Assembly: GCA_947623225.1 (NCBI GenBank)
Contig: CANQGO010000012.1
Coordinates: 1 to 53,913 of the forward strand
Direction of reading: 5' to 3'
Origin: an uncultured Clostridia bacterium
GTDB lineage: Bacteria; Bacillota; Clostridia; Christensenellales; CAG-314
Length of the DNA: 53,913 nucleotides
A program made the position numbers and the translations under genes. Below the pieces are notes generated by a model. It saw only the letters and a list, made by a program, of their open reading frames with translations. It was not told where the DNA came from and searched no databases. Below, in pieces: positions 18,438 to 25,445 of this stretch (its first letter is position 1; every line of letters begins with the position of its first letter).

Positions 18438-18459
18438 TTGAAAGGTTTTGTGCTATGCT
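18431..18459 (+). promoter_or_regulatory. sigma-A promoter of pth
   Basis: TTTACA (18431-18436), 17 bp, TATGCT (18454-18459). The start near 18466 gives a 27-nt leader with AAAGGGG before the pth ATG. Confidence 0.6.
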
Positions 18460-18492
18460 TATGAAAACAAGTTTCCGAATAAAGGGGCAGAT

Positions 18493-19065
18493 ATGTATCT
18501 CATAGTAGGACTGGGCAATCCGGAAAAAAAATATTTCGACACCCCGCACAATATGGGTTTCGTCACTGTAGATCTCCTGGCAAATAAGCTGGGCGTCACG
18601 TTCGGCAAATGCGAATGCAAAGCGGTGACCGCTCACGCTCGCGTCAACGGAGAAAAGGCCATTATTGCCAAACCCGTCACATATATGAACCTCAGCGGTG
18701 AAGCAGTCTCCGAACTTGTGCACAGATACAAGATAGAAAAAGGTCACCTGATGGTGGCTTACGATGATACGGATATACCCTTGGGCAAATTGCGTATACG
18801 CGCACAAGGCTCCGCCGGCAGTCACAACGGAATGAAGAGTATCATACAGTCTATAGGTACGGAAGACTTTCCCCGCGTGCGTATAGGCATAGGCAAGCAG
18901 ACGCCTATGGCACGTATAGACTATGTGCTCACCCATATCCCCGACGAGGACAAGGACCTTCTCCGTCCAGCCCTTGAATGTGCCGCCGACGCACTGGACG
19001 AATTCCTGCACGGCGTTCCCATTGACCAAGTGATGCAGAAATACAACACTTCTAACGGTATTTAA
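18493..19065 (+). CDS. pth: peptidyl-tRNA hydrolase
   Basis: Pth releases peptides from peptidyl-tRNAs that drop off the ribosome. The 190-residue protein starts MYLIVGLGNPEKKY and has the catalytic-His context TPHNMGF, the substrate-binding KPVTYMNLSGEAV, the DDTDIPLGKLRIR motif and GSAGSHNGMKSI. The start was placed at the ATG after AAAGGGGCAGAT; a longer frame lacks a ribosome site. Pth (spoVC) next to mfd is the Bacillus order, although here the two are divergent. Confidence 0.97.
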   Translation: MYLIVGLGNPEKKYFDTPHNMGFVTVDLLANKLGVTFGKCECKAVTAHARVNGEKAIIAKPVTYMNLSGEAVSELVHRYKIEKGHLMVAYDDTDIPLGKLRIRAQGSAGSHNGMKSIIQSIGTEDFPRVRIGIGKQTPMARIDYVLTHIPDEDKDLLRPALECAADALDEFLHGVPIDQVMQKYNTSNGI

Positions 19066-19096
19066 ACGTAAATTACACTTTTATATGAAAATATAC

Positions 19097-19128
19097 AAAA
19101 CAACAGCGGCGATCGCCGCTGTTGTTTT
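19097..19128. terminator. bidirectional intrinsic terminator between pth and the sirtuin gene
   Basis: A perfect 32-bp palindrome: AACAGCGGCGA is mirrored to both sides and flanked by AAAA on one side and TTTT on the other. It serves the converging pth (plus) and sirtuin (minus) transcripts. Confidence 0.9.
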
Positions 19129-19129
19129 G

Positions 19130-19861
19130 TCAGATGATATTTCGTTGATCCAGTGCTTCAAATACCTCACCTATACTGTCGGACAGAGTTAACTCCGCCA
19201 TTCTGTCAGCGGAGGTGGCACTTTTATTTATTATAACGAGGTGTCTGCCCGAAAAGTAGTCTATAAACGCAGCCGCAGGATACACTGTCAATGACGTGCC
19301 GCCGATGATGAGCGTGTCCGCATGCGCTATAGCCTCTATCGCTCCGGAAACGATCTCGTCATCCAGTCCTTCTCCATACAGTACCACGTCCGGTTTAATA
19401 ATGCCGCCGCAGTCGCAGTGTGGGACACCGTCGCAGTCGAGTATACGTTTCAGCTCAAAAGATCTGCCGCAACGCATACAATGATTGCGATGGATACTGC
19501 CGTGCAATTCGTATACATTCGTACTGCCTGCCGCCTGATGCAACCCGTCTATATTCTGCGTGACTACCGCCTTTAACTTGCCGACCTGTTCCAATTTGGC
19601 AAGGTATCTGTGCGCCGAATTGGGCTGTGCGGAGGGGAAAAGCATCTTGCTCCGATAGAACTCATAGAACTTGTCCGTATGCAACATAAAGTAATCGTGC
19701 GAGACTATGACTTCGGGTGGAATATCCCCTTTTGCCGAAAATATTCCGTGTGCCGAGCGAAAATCCGGTATACCGCTCTCCGTAGACACTCCTGCCCCGC
19801 CGAAAAAAACTATACTCTCGCTATCGCTAACTATCTGCGCCAGCCTGTCGATATTCGTCAT
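19130..19861 (-). CDS. cobB: Sir2-family NAD-dependent protein deacylase
   Basis: Sirtuin of 243 residues that removes acetyl or other acyl groups from lysines using NAD+. NAD-binding motifs GAGVSTESGIPDFRS (about 20-34) and TQNIDGLHQAAG (about 97) are present. The catalytic His lies in ELHGSIHR, and four zinc Cys lie in CMRC and CDC plus an upstream partner. GGTSLTVYPAA follows. GGAGG precedes the ATG at 8 nt. It is a single-gene unit with its own promoter. Confidence 0.95.
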   Translation of the reverse strand: MTNIDRLAQIVSDSESIVFFGGAGVSTESGIPDFRSAHGIFSAKGDIPPEVIVSHDYFMLHTDKFYEFYRSKMLFPSAQPNSAHRYLAKLEQVGKLKAVVTQNIDGLHQAAGSTNVYELHGSIHRNHCMRCGRSFELKRILDCDGVPHCDCGGIIKPDVVLYGEGLDDEIVSGAIEAIAHADTLIIGGTSLTVYPAAAFIDYFSGRHLVIINKSATSADRMAELTLSDSIGEVFEALDQRNII

Positions 19862-19890
19862 AATATCCTCCGGTATCGTACCTTATTATC

Positions 19891-19919
19891 ATGATACTAC
19901 ATTTTATATTCTCTTTCAA
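19891..19919 (-). promoter_or_regulatory. sigma-A promoter of the sirtuin gene
   Basis: Minus-strand TTGAAA (19914-19919), 17 bp, TATCAT (19891-19896), with a leader of about 24 nt. Confidence 0.55.
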
Positions 19920-19961
19920 GCCACGTCCCGACATTTTCATAGACAAAATTTGCCACATTAT

Positions 19962-19992
19962 TAAAACCCCTCTGACCGTGGTCGAGAGGGGT
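19962..19992 (-). terminator. intrinsic terminator of the XRE-controlled operon
   Basis: ACCCCTCT (19966-19973) pairs with AGAGGGGT (19985-19992). On the minus strand the hairpin runs into TTTTAATAA. It closes the four-gene operon that begins at 21639. Confidence 0.75.
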
Positions 19993-20010
19993 ATGAAAGC
20001 GATTCATTTA

Positions 20011-20136
20011 TCAAAAGAATTCCGCTTCTTGTTTTGGTTCCAATTTTTCATTGCATAAAGGGCATTTACCAGGTATTGAAAACGGCCTTTTCTTATATAG
20101 TGGACAATTTTTGTTGATACAATAAAAATAAGTCAT
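20011..20136 (-). CDS. 41-residue putative zinc-ribbon protein
   Basis: A short gene with a strong ribosome site (AAGGAGGATATC before ATG). The product has CINKNC near the N-terminus and CPLC about 20 residues later, consistent with a four-Cys metal site. It ends 19 nt before the operon terminator and starts 29 nt after the 180-residue gene. Expression is likely because of the Shine-Dalgarno sequence and operon position. Function is not recognised. Confidence 0.65.
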   Translation of the reverse strand: MTYFYCINKNCPLYKKRPFSIPGKCPLCNEKLEPKQEAEFF

Positions 20137-20165
20137 GATATCCTCCTTTTTTATTTCTTGAGCGA

Positions 20166-20708
20166 TCAATCGCGTTTTATTGCCATTGAACGTATTTTAT
20201 CGGCTTGAATTTGCAAGTATTTTTCGACACCACCATACGGATCAGCCTTATCTTTAAGCAATTCTGCGGCTTTGTTACAAATCTCTGTCATTTTATCATT
20301 TATTACTTTTTGTTCTTTCAATTTCTTTGAATATTTTACTCGACCAACTATTGCGGCAATTATCAAACCAATTCCTATAACAGGGAAAATAATTCCCAGA
20401 AAGATGAGTCCTCCATCCGGCCTATTTGGTTTCTTTGGATCATGGAGTTGCTCTGCCAATTTGAATAGTTCCTTTTGGTATTTGGCAAATTCGGCAAAAT
20501 GCGGATCATCCTTATCTCGCGAAAAATAAATTTCATAATAACCGTTTTTACATGGAACTTCAAAGGCATCTATATAAATGCGATTTTCTTCCGTGATATT
20601 TTCATAAAATTCTTTCGGCGTTATTATTTCCCAGCCAAAACTTAACATTAGCGAAATTGCCGATTCGGCCAAATCTGCCGACATCTTTTGACTATTATAT
20701 TCTTTCAT
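20166..20708 (-). CDS. unrecognised single-pass membrane protein
   Basis: A 180-residue protein of no recognised family. The first 95 residues look soluble and mixed alpha/beta, with FEVPCKNGYYEIYFSRDKDD mid-domain. One or two hydrophobic stretches lie at about 99-123 (GLIFLGIIFPVIGIGLIIAA). A charged, likely helical tail with KKLKEQK follows. AGAAGGAAT precedes the ATG. It is the third gene of the XRE-controlled operon and starts 11 nt after the preceding stop. It is more AT-rich than the flanking housekeeping genes. Confidence 0.75.
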   Translation of the reverse strand: MKEYNSQKMSADLAESAISLMLSFGWEIITPKEFYENITEENRIYIDAFEVPCKNGYYEIYFSRDKDDPHFAEFAKYQKELFKLAEQLHDPKKPNRPDGGLIFLGIIFPVIGIGLIIAAIVGRVKYSKKLKEQKVINDKMTEICNKAAELLKDKADPYGGVEKYLQIQADKIRSMAIKRD

Positions 20709-20719
20709 ATTCCTTCTTC

Positions 20720-21253
20720 CTATACAGACAATCGCCTTTGCAACGTCTCAACCATATTTCTGTATCTACTTAGTGCCGATTCATTATCATCGTTTTCTAT
20801 ATCGTTGATACAATCGGTGATGACAGTGTAAATATAATCAAAAAATTCTTCCGGTTTGTCGGAAGCATAGATCTTTTCAACAATACCGGGCGCAACTTCA
20901 TAGTATTTCTCAACAAGTTGACGACCTTCTTCCGTCGATTTCATATAATCGTCGCGAAATTTACGCAACACAGTCAATTCGTAACAATCATCTGCTTTGC
21001 CAAGATAATCTACACATGCAGACGTCAGAAAACATCCTCCACCTTTTGTGTATCCGGAGTTGGATGATGTCAATCTTTCTTCAAAGTGCCGACAAGAGTC
21101 TAACCCACGTACTTTTTGTGGATTTCCATAACTGTCCACCATGGCCAGACAAAAACCGATCTCGTTCCCTGCAGAAGAAAACGTATTGCGCCAATTGTCA
21201 AACGATGAATTTCCTGCTTGCGTATAATAAATACAATTTTTACAATATCCCAT
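20720..21253 (-). CDS. Cys-rich protein with a CFI-box-like segment
   Basis: A 177-residue protein. The N-terminus has YCKNCIYY, a CxxC that may pair with Cys35 and Cys54 as a metal site. From about residue 73 comes GGGCFLTSACVDYLGKADDC followed by YELTVLRKFRDDYM, which resembles the CFI-box motif (CFITTA...LPDDCxELTxLRxFRD) found at the ends of various uncharacterised bacterial proteins. The remainder is helical and acidic. The biochemical role of the motif is unknown to me. AGGTG lies 5 nt before the ATG, and the preceding gene stops 8 nt upstream, so the two are one operon. Confidence 0.75.
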   Translation of the reverse strand: MGYCKNCIYYTQAGNSSFDNWRNTFSSAGNEIGFCLAMVDSYGNPQKVRGLDSCRHFEERLTSSNSGYTKGGGCFLTSACVDYLGKADDCYELTVLRKFRDDYMKSTEEGRQLVEKYYEVAPGIVEKIYASDKPEEFFDYIYTVITDCINDIENDDNESALSRYRNMVETLQRRLSV

Positions 21254-21261
21254 TTTTACAC

Positions 21262-21639
21262 CTAATCATCAACTTTAACACAACCTAAGACCTTAAATCC
21301 GAGATTGCTATTACGTAAAATTGCCACAATTATAATTGGAGGGAGGATACCGCTGAGTATGAACCATACAAGCCAACGAAATCCACCGCCACCCGTTTCT
21401 CCATCATAAAGCAACGATTTATAATTATTTATACACCACACTACAAAACTACCCATGATAACGGCACATAACTCAAATATGATGCCCGGTACGACAAAAA
21501 GCTCATTTATCTTGAATGCCAATACAATCATTATCACCATCAACGCCACCGCAGCAAAGTAACATAGCGCATATATCCTACGTCTCCTTTTTATTTCCTT
21601 CAACATTCCACGTTTATCTTCTTCTGTAACAGCGATCAT
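21262..21639 (-). CDS. unrecognised membrane protein, first gene of the XRE-controlled operon
   Basis: A 125-residue protein with a basic N-terminal helix (KEIKRRRRIY), then three hydrophobic segments at about 28-48, 52-74 and 93-114. The longer frame that starts 32 codons upstream would run through the promoter and operators. GGAGGAAAATAAT before the ATG at 21637-21639 fixes the start. It is driven by the consensus promoter at 21685-21713 and so should be the direct target of the adjacent XRE regulator. Function unknown. Confidence 0.7.
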   Translation of the reverse strand: MIAVTEEDKRGMLKEIKRRRRIYALCYFAAVALMVIMIVLAFKINELFVVPGIIFELCAVIMGSFVVWCINNYKSLLYDGETGGGGFRWLVWFILSGILPPIIIVAILRNSNLGFKVLGCVKVDD

Positions 21640-21661
21640 ATTATTTTCCTCCGCTTTGATT

Positions 21662-21680
21662 ATATCCCGTTTTGGGATAT
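21662..21680. promoter_or_regulatory. operator-like palindrome at the transcription start
   Basis: ATATCCC and GGGATAT form a perfect 7-bp inverted repeat with a 5-bp centre, placed over the predicted +1 of the leftward operon and 24 bp (centre to centre) from the palindrome in the promoter. A bound repressor here would block the operon. Confidence 0.55.
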
Positions 21681-21684
21681 TTTT

Positions 21685-21713
21685 ATTATACCAACTTGGT
21701 ATAATTATGTCAA
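21685..21713 (-). promoter_or_regulatory. consensus sigma-A promoter with embedded operator, XRE-controlled operon
   Basis: Minus-strand TTGACA (21708-21713), 17 bp, TATAAT (21685-21690): a perfect consensus. The perfect palindrome ATTATACCAA / TTGGTATAAT around one base (21685-21705) covers the -10 and spacer. A strong promoter with a fully overlapping operator is typical of tight repression. Confidence 0.8.
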
Positions 21714-21733
21714 GAGTAGAAATAATAAAAGTC

Positions 21734-21928
21734 ATGAAAAATCTTAAGAAAATTCGAAAAGAAAAAAGAATGTCACAAATGCAGTTGGCACTTAAATTAG
21801 GAGTAAGTCAAAATACCGTTTCTCGATATGAGACCGGAGAAAGACAGGCAGACTACCAAACGCTTATCGAAATAGCAGATCTATTTAATGTTTCGGTAGA
21901 TTATCTGATAGGAAGAACAGAAAAATAA
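21734..21928 (+). CDS. XRE-family HTH repressor
   Basis: A 64-residue, single-domain Cro/C1-type (HTH_3) regulator. The helix-turn-helix reads MSQMQLALKLGVSQNTVSRYETGERQ (split here as MSQMQLALKLGVSQ and NTVSRYETGERQ), and the fold ends NVSVDYLIGR. There is no sensor domain, so regulation probably depends on its own level or on proteolysis. A longer frame starting at 21707 would begin over the promoter. The ATG at 21734 with a weak ribosome site is preferred. It is divergent from the four-gene operon with palindromic operators between. Confidence 0.85.
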   Translation: MKNLKKIRKEKRMSQMQLALKLGVSQNTVSRYETGERQADYQTLIEIADLFNVSVDYLIGRTEK

Positions 21929-21939
21929 ATCTTTACAAA

Positions 21940-21975
21940 AAATTTCCTCGCTCGAAATGTTCGGGCGAGGAATTT
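21940..21975. terminator. bidirectional terminator between the XRE gene and the flavodiiron gene
   Basis: The arms AAATTTCCTCGC (21940-21951) and GCGAGGAATTT (21965-21975) pair with one bulge. On the minus strand the hairpin is followed by TTTTTTG. It ends both converging transcripts. Confidence 0.75.
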
Positions 21976-21991
21976 AAGTTTACAAAATTAT

Positions 21992-23146
21992 TTAACTGTT
22001 TTGGGCGAGTTTGTGTGCCAATTGCTCTATCTCAGAGCGGTTATTGTCCGTCATGGCGGAGAGCAAGGTCACGGTGCCGTCGTACGTAATATTCTTGCAA
22101 GGAGCGAGCAGTCCAATGATCGTCTTGGCTGCCATAGGCGCCCAACTGCCGTTTTCTATGATGGCAACTCTCTTATTCTGAAAACTATGCTCTGCCAAAC
22201 GCGTGACAAAGTCATGCATGAAGGGAAATACCGACGCGTTATACGTGGTGGAAGCAAGCACCAACTTGCCGTAACGGAAAGAATCTTCCACCGCCTCCGC
22301 CATATCGTCGCGTGCCAGATCGTGTATAGACACCTTCTGCCCCAGTCGCTCCAGGTGCTCTGTCAGTAATTCAACAGCCTGCTTGGTATGTCCGTATACG
22401 GACGTATAGCAGATACATATTCCTTCGCTCTCGGTGTCGTAGCGGCTCCAGGTGTCATACAGACCGATATAGTGCGCAAGGTTTTCGCACAGCACCGGTC
22501 CATGCAACGGGCACATGGTGCGTATATCCAATGCGGCTGCCTTCTTGAGCAATGTCTGCACCGAAGGACCGTATTTGCCCACGATACCCACATAGTAGCG
22601 GCGAGCCTCGCAATCCCACTCTTCGTCCACGTCCAATGCGCCGAACTTACCGAAAGCATCAGCCGAGAACAGCGTGTGAGCATACTCGTCGTAACTGACC
22701 ATGACCTCCGGCCAATGCACCATAGGCGCAAGCACAAATGTAAGGCTGTGCTTGCCCAAAGAGAGCGTCTCGCCGTCCTTGACGATCAGTCTATGCGACG
22801 CGATCTCCTTACCGAGGAAATTCTCCATGATAAGGAAAGTCTTGGCGTTGCCCACCACCGTCGTCTCGGGATACTTGCGGCAGAAGTTTTCAATGCTTCC
22901 GCTATGGTCCGGTTCCATGTGCTGGATCACCAGATAATCCGGCTGACGTCCGTGCAGTACAGCAGCCAAATTGGCAAGCCATTCGTCGGCGAATCTGTGA
23001 TCCACCGTATCCATCACCGCCACCTTGTCATCCGATATGACGTAACTGTTATACGCCATACCTGCGGGCACTATATACTGTCCCTCGAACAAGTCTATCT
23101 CATGATCGTTGACGCCTACATATTCTATTCCTTGCGGCAGTTTCAT
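21992..23146 (-). CDS. fprA: flavodiiron protein (A-type flavoprotein, oxygen/NO reductase)
   Basis: A 384-residue cytoplasmic flavodiiron protein. Residues 1 to about 245 are a metallo-beta-lactamase-like domain with the di-iron motif HMEPDH (76-81), and further ligands lie in APMVHWPEV and PLHGPVL. Residues 250-384 are a flavodoxin-like FMN domain (CICYTSVYGHTKQA). Such enzymes reduce O2 to water or NO to N2O in anaerobes, receiving electrons from rubredoxin or F420-type donors. No fused rubredoxin domain is present, so a separate donor is needed. It has its own promoter. Confidence 0.95.
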   Translation of the reverse strand: MKLPQGIEYVGVNDHEIDLFEGQYIVPAGMAYNSYVISDDKVAVMDTVDHRFADEWLANLAAVLHGRQPDYLVIQHMEPDHSGSIENFCRKYPETTVVGNAKTFLIMENFLGKEIASHRLIVKDGETLSLGKHSLTFVLAPMVHWPEVMVSYDEYAHTLFSADAFGKFGALDVDEEWDCEARRYYVGIVGKYGPSVQTLLKKAAALDIRTMCPLHGPVLCENLAHYIGLYDTWSRYDTESEGICICYTSVYGHTKQAVELLTEHLERLGQKVSIHDLARDDMAEAVEDSFRYGKLVLASTTYNASVFPFMHDFVTRLAEHSFQNKRVAIIENGSWAPMAAKTIIGLLAPCKNITYDGTVTLLSAMTDNNRSEIEQLAHKLAQNS

Positions 23147-23180
23147 AACGTGATACCTCTCTGATATATTTAACGGGAAA

Positions 23181-23209
23181 ATTATCGCACAAAGCGCGGA
23201 ATTTGTCTA
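23181..23209 (-). promoter_or_regulatory. extended -10 promoter of the flavodiiron gene
   Basis: Minus-strand TAGACA (23204-23209), 17 bp ending in TGC, then GATAAT (23181-23186). The TGn just before the -10 suggests an extended -10 promoter. Confidence 0.5.
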
Positions 23210-23228
23210 TCAAATACCGACAAACTCA

Positions 23229-23675
23229 TCATATTTCCACCCTGTATGTCTTTATTCTCACCGACTGCACACGGCAAGCGTTCTCACGCGACAATGCCAC
23301 TGCGAGAGTATTGTAGTGCAGATCCATAGTATGCATGCTCGGACTCAGTTCCTTGACGGTGACAATGAGTTCCGTACCCTCTCTGTGCGCGTCCTGTACT
23401 ATGCAGCGTATAGACCCGCTCATGCCTTGCGTCAAAAACATTACCAATGCCTTCTCGCGAAAGAATTGCTCGTCATATGAGTTATACTCTTCTTCGCTCA
23501 AATTGAAGAACTCTCCCTCGTGACCATCGCGGTACTGCCGCAACTGCTCAGCCGAAGTAAACACCCTGAATGGACGTTCTTCACCATCCAGATCGCGCAC
23601 AGGCGCAAATCCTCCGCCGAAAACGAGGCACGTCATACACATTATCAAAATCATCACTCTCCATATCGTTTTCAT
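23229..23675 (-). CDS. secreted protein of unknown function, possibly PrcB-like
   Basis: A 148-residue protein with an N-terminal hydrophobic segment (residues about 5-24) ending near FGGGFA, consistent with a signal peptide or single anchor. The rest is a small domain with an acidic FFNLSEEEYNSYDEQFF helix and strands FLTQGMSGSIRCIV and TELIVTVKELSP. This loosely recalls the PrcB C-terminal-like fold, which is only a suggestion. A frame 16 codons longer would begin at the promoter's -10 region, so the ATG at 23673-23675 is used. No terminator is evident before the flavodiiron promoter region. Confidence 0.65.
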   Translation of the reverse strand: MKTIWRVMILIMCMTCLVFGGGFAPVRDLDGEERPFRVFTSAEQLRQYRDGHEGEFFNLSEEEYNSYDEQFFREKALVMFLTQGMSGSIRCIVQDAHREGTELIVTVKELSPSMHTMDLHYNTLAVALSRENACRVQSVRIKTYRVEI

Positions 23676-23709
23676 ATTATCACAATGCGCGTCATCCGCC
23701 ACAAGACTA

Positions 23710-23738
23710 ATTGTAGCACACAACTCTTATTGTGTACA
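23710..23738 (-). promoter_or_regulatory. promoter of the secreted-protein gene
   Basis: Minus-strand TGTACA (23733-23738), 17 bp, TACAAT (23710-23715). The -10 is good and the -35 moderate. It is back to back with the bile-salt-hydrolase promoter 41 bp away. Confidence 0.45.
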
Positions 23739-23778
23739 GTTACTTGAGCGAAATTCCCTTCGTAAGATCAATTGAGTA

Positions 23779-23807
23779 TTGCCTTTTGGCAAACAGTGTT
23801 GTATAAT
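23779..23807 (+). promoter_or_regulatory. sigma-A promoter of the bile-salt-hydrolase-family gene
   Basis: TTGCCT (23779-23784), 17 bp, TATAAT (23802-23807). The -35 lies in a short inverted repeat TTGCC-N4-GGCAA, a possible operator. Confidence 0.65.
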
Positions 23808-23840
23808 ACTCGTTACAACACCCGACAAGGAGAGATCACT

Positions 23841-24827
23841 ATGTGTACTTCCATATCATTCAAGACAGCCGACCACTACTTCGGCAGAAACCTGGACTAC
23901 GAATCCAGCTACTGCGAATCCGTCACCGTCACTCCGCGCAACTACGCCTTTCACTTCCGTCATGCCGGCGACGTCGATTCTCATCCCGCACTGATAGGTA
24001 TGGCGTTTGTGGTAGACGGATATCCCCTCTACTATGACGCCACTAACGAAAACGGGCTGTCTATGGCAGGACTGAACTTCCCCGGCTACGCACACTACTT
24101 TCCGCCATGCTCGGACAAAACCAATGTGGCACCGTTTGAATTCATACCGTATATTCTATCCAGATGCGATACGGTAGACCAAGCCTGTATTCTGTTGGCG
24201 GACGTAAATCTGTGCGCCGAGAATTTCAGCGACACTCTGCCCGCTTCGCCGCTGCATTGGCATATAGCGGACAATGCCCGCTCTGTGGTAATAGAGAGTA
24301 CTGTCGATGGGTTGAAGGTATATGACGATCCCGTCAATGTCATGACCAACAGTCCCACATTCGACTTCCACATGCTCAATCTGACGCACTATATGGGCAC
24401 CACTCGCGAGATAGCGTGTAACAGATTCGCCCCGGATCTGACGCTCAATGCGTACAGTCGCGGCGCAGGCGGTTTCGGTCTGCCCGGAGATCTGAGTTCC
24501 GCAAGCCGATTTGTTCGAGCGGCATTCACATTGCACAACTCCGTATGCGACAGCGACGAGCAAAGCAGTGTGGGACATTTCTTCAGGATACTGGGCAGTG
24601 TAGCGCAGCAAAAGGGCAGTTGCGCCGTAGAACACGGCTACGAATACACCATCTACAGCAGTTGCTGTAATACAACTCGCGGTATCTACTACTACACCAC
24701 CTACAACAATGGTGCGCTCACTGCAGTGGATATGCACCGTGAGGATCTTGACGGCAGCGCGCTTGTAAGTCATCCCATGCGCACGCAGCAGACGGTACTT
24801 TGGGAAAACAGCCCAGTGAACGAGTAA
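23841..24827 (+). CDS. choloylglycine hydrolase family protein (bile salt hydrolase / penicillin acylase type)
   Basis: N-terminal nucleophile hydrolase of 328 residues. After Met1 is removed, Cys2 becomes the catalytic nucleophile, so the start must be the ATG preceding TGT at 23841, which has AAGGAG upstream. A longer frame would bury the Cys. Other active-site positions of the family are recognisable: Arg16 and Asp19 in FGRNLDYE, Asn in AGLNFPGYA, Asn in MTNSPTFDFH, and Arg in SASRFVRAAF. Bile salt hydrolases deconjugate glycine- or taurine-linked bile acids in the gut. Penicillin V acylase and N-acyl homoserine lactone acylase activities occur in the same family, so the substrate is inferred. 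No signal peptide is seen. Confidence 0.92.
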   Translation: MCTSISFKTADHYFGRNLDYESSYCESVTVTPRNYAFHFRHAGDVDSHPALIGMAFVVDGYPLYYDATNENGLSMAGLNFPGYAHYFPPCSDKTNVAPFEFIPYILSRCDTVDQACILLADVNLCAENFSDTLPASPLHWHIADNARSVVIESTVDGLKVYDDPVNVMTNSPTFDFHMLNLTHYMGTTREIACNRFAPDLTLNAYSRGAGGFGLPGDLSSASRFVRAAFTLHNSVCDSDEQSSVGHFFRILGSVAQQKGSCAVEHGYEYTIYSSCCNTTRGIYYYTTYNNGALTAVDMHREDLDGSALVSHPMRTQQTVLWENSPVNE

Positions 24828-24850
24828 AATGACCTTGCTCACATATTACA

Positions 24851-24882
24851 AAAAGCCTCCGACATGAAAGTCGGAGGCTTTT
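24851..24882. terminator. bidirectional terminator between the hydrolase and the ribosomal operon
   Basis: A perfect 13-bp stem, AAAAGCCTCCGAC (24851-24863) with its complement (24870-24882), flanked by A and T runs. It ends the bile-salt-hydrolase transcript and the long rpsJ-rplQ transcript. Confidence 0.9.
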
Positions 24883-24926
24883 GATTTGCTGATCATCGGA
24901 ATAAACCGATCTACAACCGGAACGAA

Positions 24927-25436
24927 TTACAGTATCACGATAAGTGCCATCTCTGCACCGTCGCCGCGTCTGTTGTTCTCCTTGTATATAGCGGTATATC
25001 CGCCGCGCTGTCCCTTATCGTCCGCTTGCTTGTCGAACTTGGGCGCGTACTCGTTGAACATTTTCTCGATGAGCGGGTGACGAACCGTCTTGGTGCGCAG
25101 TCTGTACTCTGTAGAACTCTCCTTGGGAAGGCGAGTTTCCTGCAAGTCTGCAAGGTTTGCCATCAGGCGTCTGCGAGCGGCAAGCTTCTTGGGACCGTCG
25201 TTGATCACGGTCACAGTGGTTTCTTTGCCGTTGACTATCTTGGTCTTGGTGACCTCGACGGTGTCCTTGTAAGTATTGACTGCAAGTGTTATGTATTTCT
25301 CGGCGAGTTTCTGTACTTCCTTGGCACGTGCTTCGGTAGTCTCGAGTTTGCCGTTCCACAGCAATTGAGACACCTGATTCTTCAGCAGTGCTATTCTCGC
25401 GTCGGTTGCTTTACCTAATTTTCTTTGTGTTGCCAT
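24927..25436 (-). CDS. rplQ: 50S ribosomal protein L17
   Basis: L17 sits near the peptide-exit tunnel and is the last gene of the alpha segment. The core (KLGKATDARIALLKNQVSQLL ... TTEARAKEVQKLAEKYITLA) is clear. At 169 residues it is longer than the usual 115-130. The extra residues lie mid-protein (VEVTKTKIVNGKETTVTV) and at the C-terminus. It starts 9 nt after rpoA. Confidence 0.95.
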   Translation of the reverse strand: MATQRKLGKATDARIALLKNQVSQLLWNGKLETTEARAKEVQKLAEKYITLAVNTYKDTVEVTKTKIVNGKETTVTVINDGPKKLAARRRLMANLADLQETRLPKESSTEYRLRTKTVRHPLIEKMFNEYAPKFDKQADDKGQRGGYTAIYKENNRRGDGAEMALIVIL

Positions 25437-25445
25437 AATTCTCTC

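Noticed and set aside
19962-21975. Prophage or toxin-antitoxin locus
   Set aside because: No integrase, phage structural gene or recognisable toxin fold; the XRE regulator alone is not sufficient evidence.
24927-25436. Frameshift or fusion in rplQ to explain its extra length
   Set aside because: The frame is continuous, both ends look like L17, and other ribosomal proteins here are also lengthened.
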